Shown here piece by piece: positions 8,540-18,060 of a DNA stretch of 64,000 bases. The DNA comes from Parasedimentitalea marina (lineage in GTDB: Bacteria; Pseudomonadota; Alphaproteobacteria; Rhodobacterales; Rhodobacteraceae), in assembly GCF_004006175.1 (NCBI RefSeq), contig NZ_CP033219.1, forward strand, positions 1,984,001 to 2,048,000. Direction: 5' to 3'. The notes under the pieces were generated by a model that had not been told where the DNA came from, ran no database searches, and worked only from the letters and a program-made list of their open reading frames with translations. Positions within the stretch are counted from its first letter, which is position 1; each line of letters opens with the position of its first letter. The translations under genes and the position numbers were made by a program.

Positions 8540-10558
8540 ATGCGTGCAACTGCAGCCCTGGACGCCCTAATGCAAAAGCAGCGTGGGCACCTGTTTCCCT
8601 GGGCCCCGGTGTTTCTGGGGGCAGGGGTTGGGCTGTACTTTGGTTTGATGGTCGAACCAGGCGTCACAATATATATTGGCATGGCCGTCATCGGTGTGGT
8701 TGGCGGCTTGGTCGGCATACGGGCACGGGAAAGTGGCGCGGTTTTTGGTCGGACCGTATTATTGATCGCTACCGGATTTTGTCTAAGTGGCTACCGGGCC
8801 CACAATGTTGCGGCCTCGGTTTTACCCTATCGCTATTACGGACCAATCGAAGGTCGGGTGGTCGCCATTGATCGATCCGCCAGTGATGCGGTGCGTCTAA
8901 CACTGGATCGGGTGCGATTGCGAAATACCGCGATGTCACAGACGCCAGAACGAATACGTATTTCCCTGCATGGGTCGATAGATGTCCCATCACCGGGCAG
9001 TCATGTTATCACCACGGGGCATTTGATGCCACCGCAGGGCCCAGCTGAACCCGGCGGGTTTGATTTTCGCCGTCACGCCTGGTTTCAACGTATTGGCGCG
9101 GTTGGCTACACCCGTTTGCCGGTTCTTTTGGCGGGCCCCGATGATGCGGATCTGTGGCTGCAACGTCTGCGCAGGCGTGCCTCGACCTATATCCAGACCC
9201 AGTTGCCCGGCGAGACCGGCGGTTTTGCGGCGGCCCTGACAACAGGGGACCGAAGCGGTATCGGGCAGGATAGTCTGATGGCGTTGCGGGGTAGTAATCT
9301 GGCCCATCTACTGGCAATTTCCGGATTGCATATGGGGCTTCTGACAGGGTTTATTTTTGTGTCTCTGCGGGTGCTGCTCAACCTTTGGCCCAGGTTTGCC
9401 TTGCGGGTGGCGGTGAAAAAAATTGCTGCTGTGGGCGCATTACTTGTTGCAGCGGGTTATCTGGCCTTGTCAGGCGGTAATGTCGCAACCGAACGGGCCT
9501 TTATCATGGTTGCGGTAGTGCTAGGGGCTGTGCTGTTGGACAGGCGGGCCTTTTCCCTGCGGGCTGTGGCCCTGGCGGCGATGATTGTTTTGGTGCACCG
9601 ACCTGAAAGCTTGATGGGCCCTGGGTTCCAGATGAGCTTTGCTGCGACAACCGCCTTGGTTGCGGTGTTTACTTGGATTCGGGATTCCGGTGTCTCAATG
9701 GGGCCGGTCTGGGCGCGGGCGGCTGTGGCGGTTGTGATTTCGTCGGCCGTGGCGGGGGCTGCAACCGCGCCATTTGGCGCCGCGCATTTTAACACGCTGT
9801 CGCATTATGGGCTGATCGCCAATCTGGCATCGGTACCTCTTATGGGGGTGCTGGTCATTCCGGCTGCGGTATTGGCGTTATGCCTGGTGCCTTTGGGTGG
9901 CGAGATGATCGGTTTAACCCTAATGGGCTGGGGGCTGGACTGGATCCTTATGGTTGCACATTGGGTCACCGACCTAGAGGGCGCGCAGGGTCGGGTGGTG
10001 GCACCCGGACCTGCAGTTTTGCCATTGATTGCTGTTGGGATGCTTTTCGTCATCCTTTGGCAGGGACGGCTGCGCCTAACTGGGGTGGCGCCGGTTGTGC
10101 TGGCCGCCATCCTTTGGGCGCAGAGCGAACGTCCGCCCATATTAATCTCAGCTGATGGCGCCTTGGTCGGGAAGATGACGGAAGCGGGCCGGGCGCTGTC
10201 GAAACCCAAGGGCGCAGGCTTTGCAGCCCGGGTCTGGCTGGAGAATGACGGAGACGGAGGCGATCAGATTGCGGCCTCAGCCCGTTGGACTGGCAGCACC
10301 CGACACGCGATGATTGGAACAACAAAGGTGGTGCATGTGATCGGAAAGCGGGCCGTTGAGGCCTTTGACGAGTGCCTGGTCGGTCAAGTTATTGTCACCA
10401 CAGTTGATAAAGACCTGACTGGCGACTGTCAGTTGTTCGACCCCGCCCGGTTACGCAAGTTGGGAAGTTTGATGATAACGTCGGATGGGATCTTGCTCAG
10501 CGCGCAAGAACTGGCAGGTCAACGTCTGTGGACTGGCGGTTTCGCAAAAATGCCCTAA
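8540..10558 (+). CDS. comEC: ComEC/Rec2-family DNA uptake channel protein
   Basis: The protein has 672 residues from ATG 8540, which follows AGGAG with good spacing; the frame is open further upstream but over gltX. The N-terminus has membrane helices and an OB-like soluble domain (DUF4131-like, about 80-190). The competence domain follows, with LRGSNLAHLLAISGLHMG and a series of transmembrane helices. The C-terminal 130 residues contain no HxHxDH metallo-beta-lactamase motif of the kind seen in Bacillus ComEC. ComEC carries single-stranded DNA across the inner membrane. In Rhodobacter capsulatus ComEC is needed for uptake of gene-transfer-agent DNA. It stands alone on the plus strand between gltX and lexA, with its stop 20 bases from the lexA stop. 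Confidence 0.9.
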   Translation: MRATAALDALMQKQRGHLFPWAPVFLGAGVGLYFGLMVEPGVTIYIGMAVIGVVGGLVGIRARESGAVFGRTVLLIATGFCLSGYRAHNVAASVLPYRYYGPIEGRVVAIDRSASDAVRLTLDRVRLRNTAMSQTPERIRISLHGSIDVPSPGSHVITTGHLMPPQGPAEPGGFDFRRHAWFQRIGAVGYTRLPVLLAGPDDADLWLQRLRRRASTYIQTQLPGETGGFAAALTTGDRSGIGQDSLMALRGSNLAHLLAISGLHMGLLTGFIFVSLRVLLNLWPRFALRVAVKKIAAVGALLVAAGYLALSGGNVATERAFIMVAVVLGAVLLDRRAFSLRAVALAAMIVLVHRPESLMGPGFQMSFAATTALVAVFTWIRDSGVSMGPVWARAAVAVVISSAVAGAATAPFGAAHFNTLSHYGLIANLASVPLMGVLVIPAAVLALCLVPLGGEMIGLTLMGWGLDWILMVAHWVTDLEGAQGRVVAPGPAVLPLIAVGMLFVILWQGRLRLTGVAPVVLAAILWAQSERPPILISADGALVGKMTEAGRALSKPKGAGFAARVWLENDGDGGDQIAASARWTGSTRHAMIGTTKVVHVIGKRAVEAFDECLVGQVIVTTVDKDLTGDCQLFDPARLRKLGSLMITSDGILLSAQELAGQRLWTGGFAKMP

Positions 10559-10577
10559 CGCCAATCCTTACTATGTC

Positions 10578-11285
10578 TCAATAGGTGCGTATCAGTCCAA
10601 CCAGGCGGCCCTGCACTTTGACCCTGTCTTCGGGGTAAACACGGGTTTCATAGGCTGGGTTGGCAGCTTCGAGAGCAATGGAGCCACCTTGGCGGTGAAA
10701 GCGTTTCAATGTTGCCTCTTGTCCTTCGACCAACGCAACGACGACATCGCCATTATCTGCCACAGAGGTCTCGCGGATCACGACAACATCGCCATTATTG
10801 ATGCCGGCGTCGATCATTGAATCGCCGCGTACCTCAAGCGCATAGTGCTGACCGGCCGTTGACAGCATCGAGCTGGGCACCGAGACCTGATGAGACACCT
10901 GGCTGATTGCCTCGATCGGGACACCGGCTGCGATGCGCCCCATGACGGGCAATTCGACGGCTGTTGCGCGGGCGGGTTCGATATTGGCTGTTGCGGTTGG
11001 CGACGAGGGCTGATTGCCGCCCTGGATCACCCGAGGCGAGAAACCAACAGGGGCGGTGCCACCGCCTAAAGCTTCGGGCAGGCGGATAATTTCGATGGCC
11101 CGGGCCCGGTGCGCCAAACGACGAATAAATCCGCGTTCTTCTAGGGCAGTGATTAACCGATGGATGCCTGACTTTGATCGCAGATTCAGTGCAATCTTCA
11201 TCTCATCAAAACTGGGGGGCACGCCGTCCTTTTGCAGGCGGTCGTGAATGAATTCCAGTAGGTCCAACTGCTTCTTGGTTAACAT
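10578..11285 (-). CDS. lexA: LexA repressor
   Basis: This 235-residue SOS repressor has an N-terminal winged helix (about 1-65, with [18 protein letters not shown]). A linker rich in Pro, Ala and Thr follows, then the C-terminal S24 peptidase domain. The cleavage bond is Ala120-Gly121 ([10 protein letters not shown]). The catalytic dyad is Ser156 (GDSMIDAGI) and Lys194 (ATLKRF). RecA-stimulated self-cleavage would release SOS genes. The ATG is preceded by GGAGG, and a perfect alphaproteobacterial SOS box lies 34-48 bases upstream of the start, indicating autoregulation. It is separated from moeA by 149 bases and probably has its own promoter. Confidence 0.98.
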   Translation of the reverse strand: MLTKKQLDLLEFIHDRLQKDGVPPSFDEMKIALNLRSKSGIHRLITALEERGFIRRLAHRARAIEIIRLPEALGGGTAPVGFSPRVIQGGNQPSSPTATANIEPARATAVELPVMGRIAAGVPIEAISQVSHQVSVPSSMLSTAGQHYALEVRGDSMIDAGINNGDVVVIRETSVADNGDVVVALVEGQEATLKRFHRQGGSIALEAANPAYETRVYPEDRVKVQGRLVGLIRTY

Positions 11286-11318
11286 ATGGGCATCCTCCGC
11301 ACCGCCGTGTTTTGATTT

Positions 11319-11333
11319 GTTCTATTCTTGTTC
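11319..11333. promoter_or_regulatory. LexA-binding SOS box upstream of lexA
   Basis: The bases read GTTC, seven bases, GTTC. This is the exact direct-repeat operator of alphaproteobacterial LexA (GTTC-N7-GTTC). It lies 34-48 bases before the lexA start codon, where a repressor would cover the promoter. I saw no other perfect copy in the window. Confidence 0.88.
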
Positions 11334-11434
11334 CTGTTTTGTGTCAACTGCGTTGCGGCTTTACCCCGAATTCTGACGTGCCGGGCACCGCGATTGGTTC
11401 ATTGGTAACGCTATTTCCTGACTAGGAAAATTGG

Positions 11435-12607
11435 TTAGATCGGGATGTAATCGACCTGCGAACCTATGGCGCGTGCAGGGTCGTAGGGGGGGCGGATCAG
11501 CAAGACGTTGGCGTCCGCGAGAACAGTTAACAAAGCGCTGTCCTGGCGCTCAAAGGCGCGGATTTGCCCCTGTTGCAGGATCCCTCGCATATAGTGCTGA
11601 CGTGGGCCGTTGGCGGGCATTTCAGCAGACAATGTCGCGGTGAGGGCCGTCGGTTTATCTGTGCCAAGGCCAAGCATGGCGTGGATCATTGGTGCAATGA
11701 AGATATGACCGCAAACCATTGCAGATACGGGATTTCCGGGCAATCCAACCATGGCGGAACCCGCCATTCGTCCGGCCATCAGTGGTTTGCCGGGCCGCAT
11801 CGCCACTTTGTAAAATGCGCGTTCCATTCCCAGATCGCCGGCCACTTTTCCAACCAGATCATGATCCCCAACCGAGGCACCGCCAATGGTAATGATAAGA
11901 TCGGCGCCCGCTGCAAGGTCAAAGGCCATCGTCAGCGAGTCTTCGGTGTCTCGGGCGATTGGAAGGATGCGGCAATGGGCGCCAAGCGCGTCCAGCATTG
12001 CCTTCAGACCAAAGGTGTTCGAGGCAATGATCTGATCCGGGCCCGGGTTTTCACCGGGCATCACCAACTCGTCTCCGGTTGAAATAAGCGCCACTTGCGG
12101 GCGGCGGGCCACAGGCGCCGTGGCGATGTTCATTGAGGCCAGAAGAGCGACATCGCTGGGGGACAGCAGACGCGGTGCGGTGATCGTGTCACCGATTGTA
12201 AAATCGTTACCCAATGCGCGAATGTTGGATTTTCCGTCGGGCGGATTGGCGATTGTAATCAGGTCATTGTTGCGGGTGACATCTTCCTGAATGACGACAA
12301 AGTCAGCGCCAGCAGGCACCGGTGCACCGGTGAAAATGCGCACCGCCTGACCGGGTTTAATCTGACCCTCAAACCCATGACCGGCGGCGGATTCGCCGAC
12401 CACCTTTAGGATCGAGTGTTGTTCGACCTCGTCGCCCCGCATAGCATAACCATCCATGGCTGAGGCAGCAAAGGGAGGCTGGTCGCGCCGCGCCGTCACA
12501 TCCCTGGCCAGCACCCGTCCGGCCGCCTCGATCAGGGGTATTTCTTCGCTGTTCAGCGGAGAAACCAGTGCCATCAAATGCGCTAGAGCGTCGTCAACTG
12601 TGATCAT
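11435..12607 (-). CDS. moeA: Molybdopterin molybdenumtransferase MoeA
   Basis: This 390-residue protein has the MoeA domain order. The N-terminal domain contains PPFAASAMDGYAMR. The beta-barrel part (VFTGAPVPAGAD-like segment IFTGAPVPAGADFVVIQED) follows. The MoCF/MogA-like domain carries STGDEL and TIGGASVGDHD, and the C-terminal domain has LPGNPVSAMVC. It inserts molybdenum into adenylylated molybdopterin to finish the molybdenum cofactor. Its ATG directly follows the moaC TAA, so both are read from one transcript that begins with the trp genes. Confidence 0.97.
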   Translation of the reverse strand: MITVDDALAHLMALVSPLNSEEIPLIEAAGRVLARDVTARRDQPPFAASAMDGYAMRGDEVEQHSILKVVGESAAGHGFEGQIKPGQAVRIFTGAPVPAGADFVVIQEDVTRNNDLITIANPPDGKSNIRALGNDFTIGDTITAPRLLSPSDVALLASMNIATAPVARRPQVALISTGDELVMPGENPGPDQIIASNTFGLKAMLDALGAHCRILPIARDTEDSLTMAFDLAAGADLIITIGGASVGDHDLVGKVAGDLGMERAFYKVAMRPGKPLMAGRMAGSAMVGLPGNPVSAMVCGHIFIAPMIHAMLGLGTDKPTALTATLSAEMPANGPRQHYMRGILQQGQIRAFERQDSALLTVLADANVLLIRPPYDPARAIGSQVDYIPI

Positions 12608-13078
12608 TTATGCCTCGTAACGGCCTGATTTTCCGCCGTCTTTCAAAATAACGCGCAGCCCGCCGATCTCCATCGCCTTGTCGACTGCCTTGCTCATATC
12701 ATAGATCGTCAGGGCAGCGGTGCTGGCGGCTGTCAGGGCCTCCATCTCGATGCCGGTCTGGCCAGTGGTTTTGACCGTGGCCTCAATTTGCACACCGGGA
12801 AGATCAGAATCCAAGGTCAATTCGACCGCCACTTTGGTGATCGGCAGCGGGTGACACAGCGGGATCAGATCGGCAGTTTTCTTGGCACCCATGATGCCGG
12901 CCAGTCGCGCCACGCCCAGCACATCGCCCTTTTTGGCGCGCCCCTGCGAGATGATATCGAATGTGGCCTGCGCCATACGGATATGGGCCTGGGCGGTGGC
13001 GATGCGCGATGTCACAGCTTTGTCCGAGACATCCACCATATGGGCATCGCCCTTGTTGTCAAAATGGGTCAGCGGCAT
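12608..13078 (-). CDS. moaC: Cyclic pyranopterin monophosphate synthase MoaC
   Basis: This 156-residue protein shows the family signature: [19 protein letters not shown], then the conserved [10 protein letters not shown], and [20 protein letters not shown]. It turns the MoaA product into cyclic pyranopterin monophosphate in molybdenum-cofactor synthesis. I chose ATG 13078 (MPLTHFDN), whose first base overlaps the trpC stop (TGATG). A longer frame upstream lies within trpC and is not credible. The gene abuts moeA. Confidence 0.97.
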   Translation of the reverse strand: MPLTHFDNKGDAHMVDVSDKAVTSRIATAQAHIRMAQATFDIISQGRAKKGDVLGVARLAGIMGAKKTADLIPLCHPLPITKVAVELTLDSDLPGVQIEATVKTTGQTGIEMEALTAASTAALTIYDMSKAVDKAMEIGGLRVILKDGGKSGRYEA

Positions 13079-13890
13079 CACATGGCTCCGGGGGTAAGGG
13101 GTGTTGCAAGCAGGGTGCGGGTTGCGCTGGCAACATCGTCTTGACGCATCAGGCTTTCGCCGATCAGGAAAGTGCGTGCACCATATTGCGCCATGGCCGC
13201 CAGATCCTGCGGTCCTGTCAGGCCGCTTTCGCAAACAATAGTGCGATCTGCCGGAACTCGTTTGGAGAGGGTGCGGGTGGTATCCAGTGAGGTCTCGAAT
13301 GTCTTGAGGTTGCGGTTGTTGATCCCCATCAGCGGCGATTTCAACGCACAGGCACGGTCCAGTTCATCGGCATCGTGCACTTCCAACAGCACATCCATGC
13401 CCCACTCAAATGCGGCCTGTTCCAGCTCAGAAGCCTGGGCGTCCGAGACGGATGCCAGAATGATCAGGATACAGTCCGCCCCCAAGGCGCGGGCTTCGGC
13501 GACCTGATAGGTGTCATACATGAAATCCTTGCGCAGGGCCGGCAAGCTACAGGCGGCGCGGGCTTGAACAAGGAACTCTTTGGCACCTTGGAAACTGGGC
13601 GTATCTGTCAGCACTGACAAACAGGCAGCACCACCCGCTTCATAAGCTTTTGCCAGCTCGGCAGGCACAAAATCTGGCCGGATCAGACCTTTGGAAGGGC
13701 TGGCCTTCTTGATCTCGGCGATCAGACCATACCCCTCGCGACTGGCGCCCAACAGGGCCTGGGCAAAACCACGGGTCGGGCTGGCTTCACGGGCTTCGGC
13801 CTCGATCTCGCTTAGCGGTTTGGCGGCTTTGTCCGCGGCCACTTCCTCAAGTTTGTAGGCCTTGATTTTATCCAGCACATTCATAGTCAT
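13078..13890 (-). CDS. trpC: Indole-3-glycerol-phosphate synthase
   Basis: This 270-residue single-domain TIM barrel is not fused to TrpF. Visible active-site segments are [19 protein letters not shown] (catalytic Lys), LLEVHD, GINNRNL and VCESG, followed by the phosphate-binding FLIGESLMR. It closes the pyrrole ring to give indole-3-glycerol phosphate. Its ATG overlaps the uracil-DNA glycosylase stop (ATGA) and its stop overlaps the moaC start, so translation is coupled through udg-trpC-moaC. The neighbours trpD and trpG supply the preceding reactions. Confidence 0.98.
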   Translation of the reverse strand: MTMNVLDKIKAYKLEEVAADKAAKPLSEIEAEAREASPTRGFAQALLGASREGYGLIAEIKKASPSKGLIRPDFVPAELAKAYEAGGAACLSVLTDTPSFQGAKEFLVQARAACSLPALRKDFMYDTYQVAEARALGADCILIILASVSDAQASELEQAAFEWGMDVLLEVHDADELDRACALKSPLMGINNRNLKTFETSLDTTRTLSKRVPADRTIVCESGLTGPQDLAAMAQYGARTFLIGESLMRQDDVASATRTLLATPLTPGAM

Positions 13891-14555
13891 TTCAACGCCT
13901 CCGGTAGCTCAGTCCAGTTTATTGTATCCTCATCCCGGGACGCCAGCCAGCGATTGACCGCTGAAAATGGCCGCGACCCGAAAAAACCGCGTCGCGCGGA
14001 AAGGGGCGAGGGATGGGCAGATTTCAGGATCAGGTGATCGCCCGGATTGATAAAAGATTCAAGCTTTTGCGCCGCGTTGCCCCACAGAATGTAGGCAGTA
14101 GGCCGGTGGGAGGTGTGGTCCAGTACCTGATGCGCCAATTTGGACCAGCCAAGCTGCTTATGTCCGTTGGCTTCGCCCGCCGGAACCGACAGCGCCGTGT
14201 TCAACAGTAAGACCCCTTGGGAGGCCCAATGCCGCAGGTCGCCGGTCAGCGGAGCTTGACCAGTATCCTCAACCAATTCTTTGAAAATGTTGTTGAGAGA
14301 GCGGGGCAGTGGGCGCACATCCGGTTCAACTGAAAAGGCCAAGCCATGCGCGTGGCCCGGTGTCGGATAAGGGTCTTGGCCCAGGATTACCACGCGGGTT
14401 TTCGCAGGTGGGGTCAGGTCCAGCGCCGCAAAACGCAATGGCTCCGGGGGGAGAACTTGCCGAGTGTCGGCCGCGATCACCGATTCTATGGCTGGCCAGT
14501 CTTGTGCAAAAAATGGCAGATCTGACCAGCCCATAGGAATGTCTAGAATATCCAT
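13887..14555 (-). CDS. ung: Uracil-DNA glycosylase (family 1)
   Basis: This 222-residue protein, counted from ATG 14555, has the catalytic water-activating motif GQDPYP (Asp61), the uracil-pocket segment LLLNTALSV, and the minor-groove loop HPSPLS with the catalytic His. It removes uracil from DNA ahead of base-excision repair. The frame extends further upstream into trpD, but family length and the trpD stop at 14563 favour 14555. No good ribosome binding site is seen, so translation may be coupled to trpD termination 7 bases earlier. It is an odd passenger inside the trpG-D-C order. Confidence 0.95.
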   Translation of the reverse strand: MDILDIPMGWSDLPFFAQDWPAIESVIAADTRQVLPPEPLRFAALDLTPPAKTRVVILGQDPYPTPGHAHGLAFSVEPDVRPLPRSLNNIFKELVEDTGQAPLTGDLRHWASQGVLLLNTALSVPAGEANGHKQLGWSKLAHQVLDHTSHRPTAYILWGNAAQKLESFINPGDHLILKSAHPSPLSARRGFFGSRPFSAVNRWLASRDEDTINWTELPEALK

Positions 14556-14562
14556 TGGGGGA

Positions 14563-15585
14563 TCAGGACGCCCCGGAGGTGATCCGTGCCAAGGCTTCCA
14601 GTTTCGATTTTGCGGCACCTGAATCAATGCTTTCGCGGGCCATTTCAACACCTTCGCGCAGTTTGTCAGTTTTCCCGGCAACCACCAATGCCGCGGCGGT
14701 GTTCAGCAAGACAGCGTCGCGGTAGGCGGACTGTTCGCCGTTCAGCAGTGCGCGAAACGCGTTTGCGTTGTCTTCGGGGTTGCCGCCTATGATGTCCTCA
14801 AAGGGATGCACTGGAAGGTTTGCCTCGTTGGGGTGCAGTTCAAAGTCGTTGATGCTGCCGTCTTCTTCGAGGGCCGAGACCCAGCTGACACCGGTAATGG
14901 TCAGCTCATCAGTGCCGTCAGACCCGTGCACCAACCAGGCGCGTTCAGAGCCGAGTTGGCCCAGGGTTTCCGCCATCGGCCGGATCAGGTCACGGGTAAA
15001 GGCTCCGGTCAGCTGACGTTTGGCGCCGGCTGGATTGGTTAAAGGGCCTAGAATGTTGAAAATGGTACGGGTTCCCAGTTCCTGCCGTGTTGGCATCACA
15101 TGGGCCGTGGCTGGATGGTGCATTGGCGCCATCATGAAGGCAATCCCACAGTCCGCCAGGGCCTTTTCAACCACATCCGGGGTCACCATCACGTTGATGC
15201 CCATCTGGGTTTGAACGTCTGCAGTGCCAGACCGGGATGACAGGTTGCGGTTGCCATGTTTTGCAACCACCACGCCGGCACCCGCAGTGACAAAGGCTGT
15301 GGCTGTTGAGATGTTCAGCGTGTGTTTGCCATCGCCGCCGGTGCCGACAATGTCCATCGCCCCTGCCGGGGCCTTTACCGCATGGCACTTGGCCCGCATT
15401 ACGGCGGCGGCGGCGGCATATTCATCTACCGTTTCACCACGTGTGCGCAGCGCCATCAACAAGCCACCGATCTGGCTGGGCGTGGCCTCGCCCTCAAACA
15501 ACAAAGTAAAGGCTTGTTCGGCCTCGTCGCGTGTCAGAGGGCGTTCTGCCGATGCACCGATCAGCGGTTTGAGTTGGTCGCTCAT
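14563..15585 (-). CDS. trpD: Anthranilate phosphoribosyltransferase
   Basis: This 340-residue enzyme shows the family motifs: the PRPP-binding glycine-rich loop DIVGTGGDG, the [16 protein letters not shown] segment that contacts anthranilate and PRPP, and GPLTNPAGA. It transfers the phosphoribosyl group from PRPP to anthranilate. It is a stand-alone TrpD, not fused to TrpG. Its ATG overlaps the trpG stop by four bases, and an ung gene follows 7 bases after its stop. Confidence 0.98.
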   Translation of the reverse strand: MSDQLKPLIGASAERPLTRDEAEQAFTLLFEGEATPSQIGGLLMALRTRGETVDEYAAAAAVMRAKCHAVKAPAGAMDIVGTGGDGKHTLNISTATAFVTAGAGVVVAKHGNRNLSSRSGTADVQTQMGINVMVTPDVVEKALADCGIAFMMAPMHHPATAHVMPTRQELGTRTIFNILGPLTNPAGAKRQLTGAFTRDLIRPMAETLGQLGSERAWLVHGSDGTDELTITGVSWVSALEEDGSINDFELHPNEANLPVHPFEDIIGGNPEDNANAFRALLNGEQSAYRDAVLLNTAAALVVAGKTDKLREGVEMARESIDSGAAKSKLEALARITSGAS

Positions 15586-16163
15586 GCGGGCACCTTCATG
15601 TCATTCAGGAAGTTCTTTAGCAACGCGTGGCCATGTTCCGAGGCGATGGATTCGGGATGGAACTGAACACCGTGAATGGGCAGTGTCTTGTGCTGTAACC
15701 CCATAATAGTGCCATCTTCCAGCTCAGCGGTGATCTCCAGGCTATCGGGAAATGTGTCGCGGTCGACCACCAGCGAGTGATACCGGGTTGCCTCGAACGG
15801 CGTGGGAAGACCGGCGAACAGACCTTTGCCTGTGTGCTTCATGGTGCCCATCTTGCCATGAACGATCTCGTGGCAGCGCACAACTTTGCCACCAAACGTC
15901 TGACCGATGGTCTGGTGGCCCAGGCAAACGCCCAACAGGGGTGTGCGGGTTTCGGCGGCGGCCTGGGTCAGGGCCAGACAAATTCCGGCCTGATCAGGAT
16001 CGCAAGGCCCGGGAGACAGTAAAATTCCGGACGGGTTCATTGCCATGGCTTCTTGGACATCCAAGGCATCATTGCGGCGAATTTCGACCTTTGCGCCCAG
16101 TTCACCCAAGTAGTGTACCAGATTGTAGGTAAAGGAATCATAGTTGTCTATTAGCAGCAACAT
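15582..16163 (-). CDS. trpG: Anthranilate synthase component II (glutamine amidotransferase)
   Basis: This class I amidotransferase has 193 residues from ATG 16163. The N-terminal [19 protein letters not shown], the nucleophile loop [10 protein letters not shown], and the His-Glu pair in GVQFHPESI are present. It supplies ammonia to TrpE; the same subunit may also serve p-aminobenzoate synthesis. The frame continues 13 codons upstream, but the shorter start matches the family. The gene is the first of the minus-strand run trpG-trpD-ung-trpC-moaC-moeA. A plus-strand gene starts 190 bases away in the opposite direction. Confidence 0.97.
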   Translation of the reverse strand: MLLLIDNYDSFTYNLVHYLGELGAKVEIRRNDALDVQEAMAMNPSGILLSPGPCDPDQAGICLALTQAAAETRTPLLGVCLGHQTIGQTFGGKVVRCHEIVHGKMGTMKHTGKGLFAGLPTPFEATRYHSLVVDRDTFPDSLEITAELEDGTIMGLQHKTLPIHGVQFHPESIASEHGHALLKNFLNDMKVPA

Positions 16164-16352
16164 GTTGACAGGCTCGTTTAAGGGCTGGCGGGGCGGGGCC
16201 ACGCCGCATTATAGTGGTCACAACATACATGTTCAGGGTTGCGCGGCAGCGTCAAGGGCGCAGGATGGGGCAGCAGAATTTCCACCGGGGGTGTTGGGCG
16301 CAGTTTCCACAGCTTGGACGGGTAAACGCAAGACGTGAAAGGTAAGACAGGC

Positions 16353-17990
16353 ATGCGAGGATTCCTGGGTGGGGTAAGTATAGGGGCCGTGGTTGCCGTT
16401 GGAGGTGCTGCCATGTTGTCATTGTCGGCTCCGTTACCGAAAGTGGTTGATGTCACGGCTCAGACACCGTCTGAAACCAGTGAGCCAACAGATGAAACGG
16501 GCCTGCCGATTGAAACACCTGGCCCCGACGCTGATTTGGTCGAGATGGCTCCAATTGCACCCTCTGGCGAATCTGGTGCTGAGTTGAGTGGCTTGCAGGG
16601 GCTGGATACTGAACCTGGATCTCGGCCTGTGGTTGGCGCAGATGAAACTGCGCTGTCCGATCCCGACGAGCCGTCAGTAGGGGGCGGGTTGTCTCCGGAA
16701 GTTGCGACCCAGACGGATTCGCCGGTTGTTCCTGTCGACGCGCTGCCGGTGCCGTCGGTGCCGTCGCCAGAAGCCGAGATTGTGGTGTCCAGCGATCCTG
16801 CGCAGCCCGGGCAGCCTGGTGGCGAGCCGCAATTACCTGAATTAGATCCCGACACCACAGCCCCCGAGATTATCGCAAGTATCGCCGAGACGCTTGATGG
16901 GCCCGCCGCTGGGGACCGTGGCGCTGATATCGTGACCAACCCCGGAACGGAAGACGCGCCCGTTGCGCCTGAAAACCCGGAATCAGCCCCCGTGACGGTG
17001 CCAGCAGTGAGCGTCGATGTGCCAACTATGCTTGCGCCAGACACAGGTACAATGCCGGTTAGTCAACTGCCAACAGTGGTCGATTCTCCGGCCGAGCAAT
17101 TCGTACCGGGCGAAAGCCGCGACGCGGGGGGCAATTCCGCCGAGGCTCAGGAAGACAGTCTGGATCAACCCGGAGAACAGATTGCGGCCCTGCCCACTAC
17201 GACAAACGCGCGCGACGCATCCGGTGGCCCAACCATTGGAACTCCCGTTGTGCCGCTGACCGAGCGCAACAGTGAAGGGTCGGGAAACCCGTCATCGGAG
17301 TCGCAGGTGGTTTCGCCGTTTGAATCTTTTGCTGAACCGTTCACAAATCCCGAAGGTCGCCCCCTGATGGCGATCGTCCTTATTGATGATACCCAGTCTA
17401 TTGGCGCCGAGGCGCTGGTCGGCTTCCCTTATCCGTTGAGTTTTGCAATTGATCCGCAGGACCCGAAGGCCACCGAAAAAATGGCGGCCCGTCGGGCGGC
17501 AGGTTTCGAGGTGCTGGTTTTGACAGATTTGCCGCGGGAAGCTGCGCCCCAGGATGCGGAAACTTCGCTGGCGGTTTGGTTTGATACACTGCCCGAATCC
17601 ATTGGTGTGCTGGAGGGAACCGGTACTGGCTTTCAGGGCAATCGGCCATTGGCCGATCAGGTTTCGGCAGTGGTCGCGGCGTCGGGTCGGGGATTGCTGA
17701 CGCAAAATCACGGTTTGAATACTGTCCAGAAACTGGCTTTACGGGATGGCGTGCCGGCTTCTGTGGTCTTTCGTGACTTTGACGGAGCCGGGCAAAACCC
17801 TAAGGCAATCCGACGGTTTCTGGATCAGGCCGCGTTTCGTGCTGGTCAAGAAGGTGCTGTGATTATGCTGGGACGGGTCCGACCTGACACGATCTCAGCT
17901 TTGCTGCTCTGGGGGTTGCAAGATCGCGCCTCACGGGTGGCATTGTCGCCGGCCTCTGCGGTATTGTCCTATCAGATCACCAACAACTAA
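16353..17990 (+). CDS. Divergent polysaccharide deacetylase (YibQ-type) with long disordered linker
   Basis: The protein has 545 residues from ATG 16353; a GTG at 16335 would add 6. Residues about 3-28 form a signal anchor. Residues about 30-330 are a low-complexity linker rich in Pro, Glu, Asp, Ser and Val, with no recognisable domain. Residues about 335-545 match the YibQ-type divergent polysaccharide deacetylase fold (PF04748): AIVLIDD, PYPLSFAIDP, EVLVLTDLP, a QNHGLNT segment and VIMLGRVRP. Family members are periplasmic and their substrates are unclear. The fold is well supported; the activity is not. It is divergent from trpG and is followed by a TauE/SafE gene. Confidence 0.8.
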   Translation: MRGFLGGVSIGAVVAVGGAAMLSLSAPLPKVVDVTAQTPSETSEPTDETGLPIETPGPDADLVEMAPIAPSGESGAELSGLQGLDTEPGSRPVVGADETALSDPDEPSVGGGLSPEVATQTDSPVVPVDALPVPSVPSPEAEIVVSSDPAQPGQPGGEPQLPELDPDTTAPEIIASIAETLDGPAAGDRGADIVTNPGTEDAPVAPENPESAPVTVPAVSVDVPTMLAPDTGTMPVSQLPTVVDSPAEQFVPGESRDAGGNSAEAQEDSLDQPGEQIAALPTTTNARDASGGPTIGTPVVPLTERNSEGSGNPSSESQVVSPFESFAEPFTNPEGRPLMAIVLIDDTQSIGAEALVGFPYPLSFAIDPQDPKATEKMAARRAAGFEVLVLTDLPREAAPQDAETSLAVWFDTLPESIGVLEGTGTGFQGNRPLADQVSAVVAASGRGLLTQNHGLNTVQKLALRDGVPASVVFRDFDGAGQNPKAIRRFLDQAAFRAGQEGAVIMLGRVRPDTISALLLWGLQDRASRVALSPASAVLSYQITNN

Positions 17991-18060
17991 CACGACAATC
18001 AACGGCTGCGCGTCACTTTCGTCTTACGGCTGTTGTCCAACAAAATAGAGCAGAAATTTT

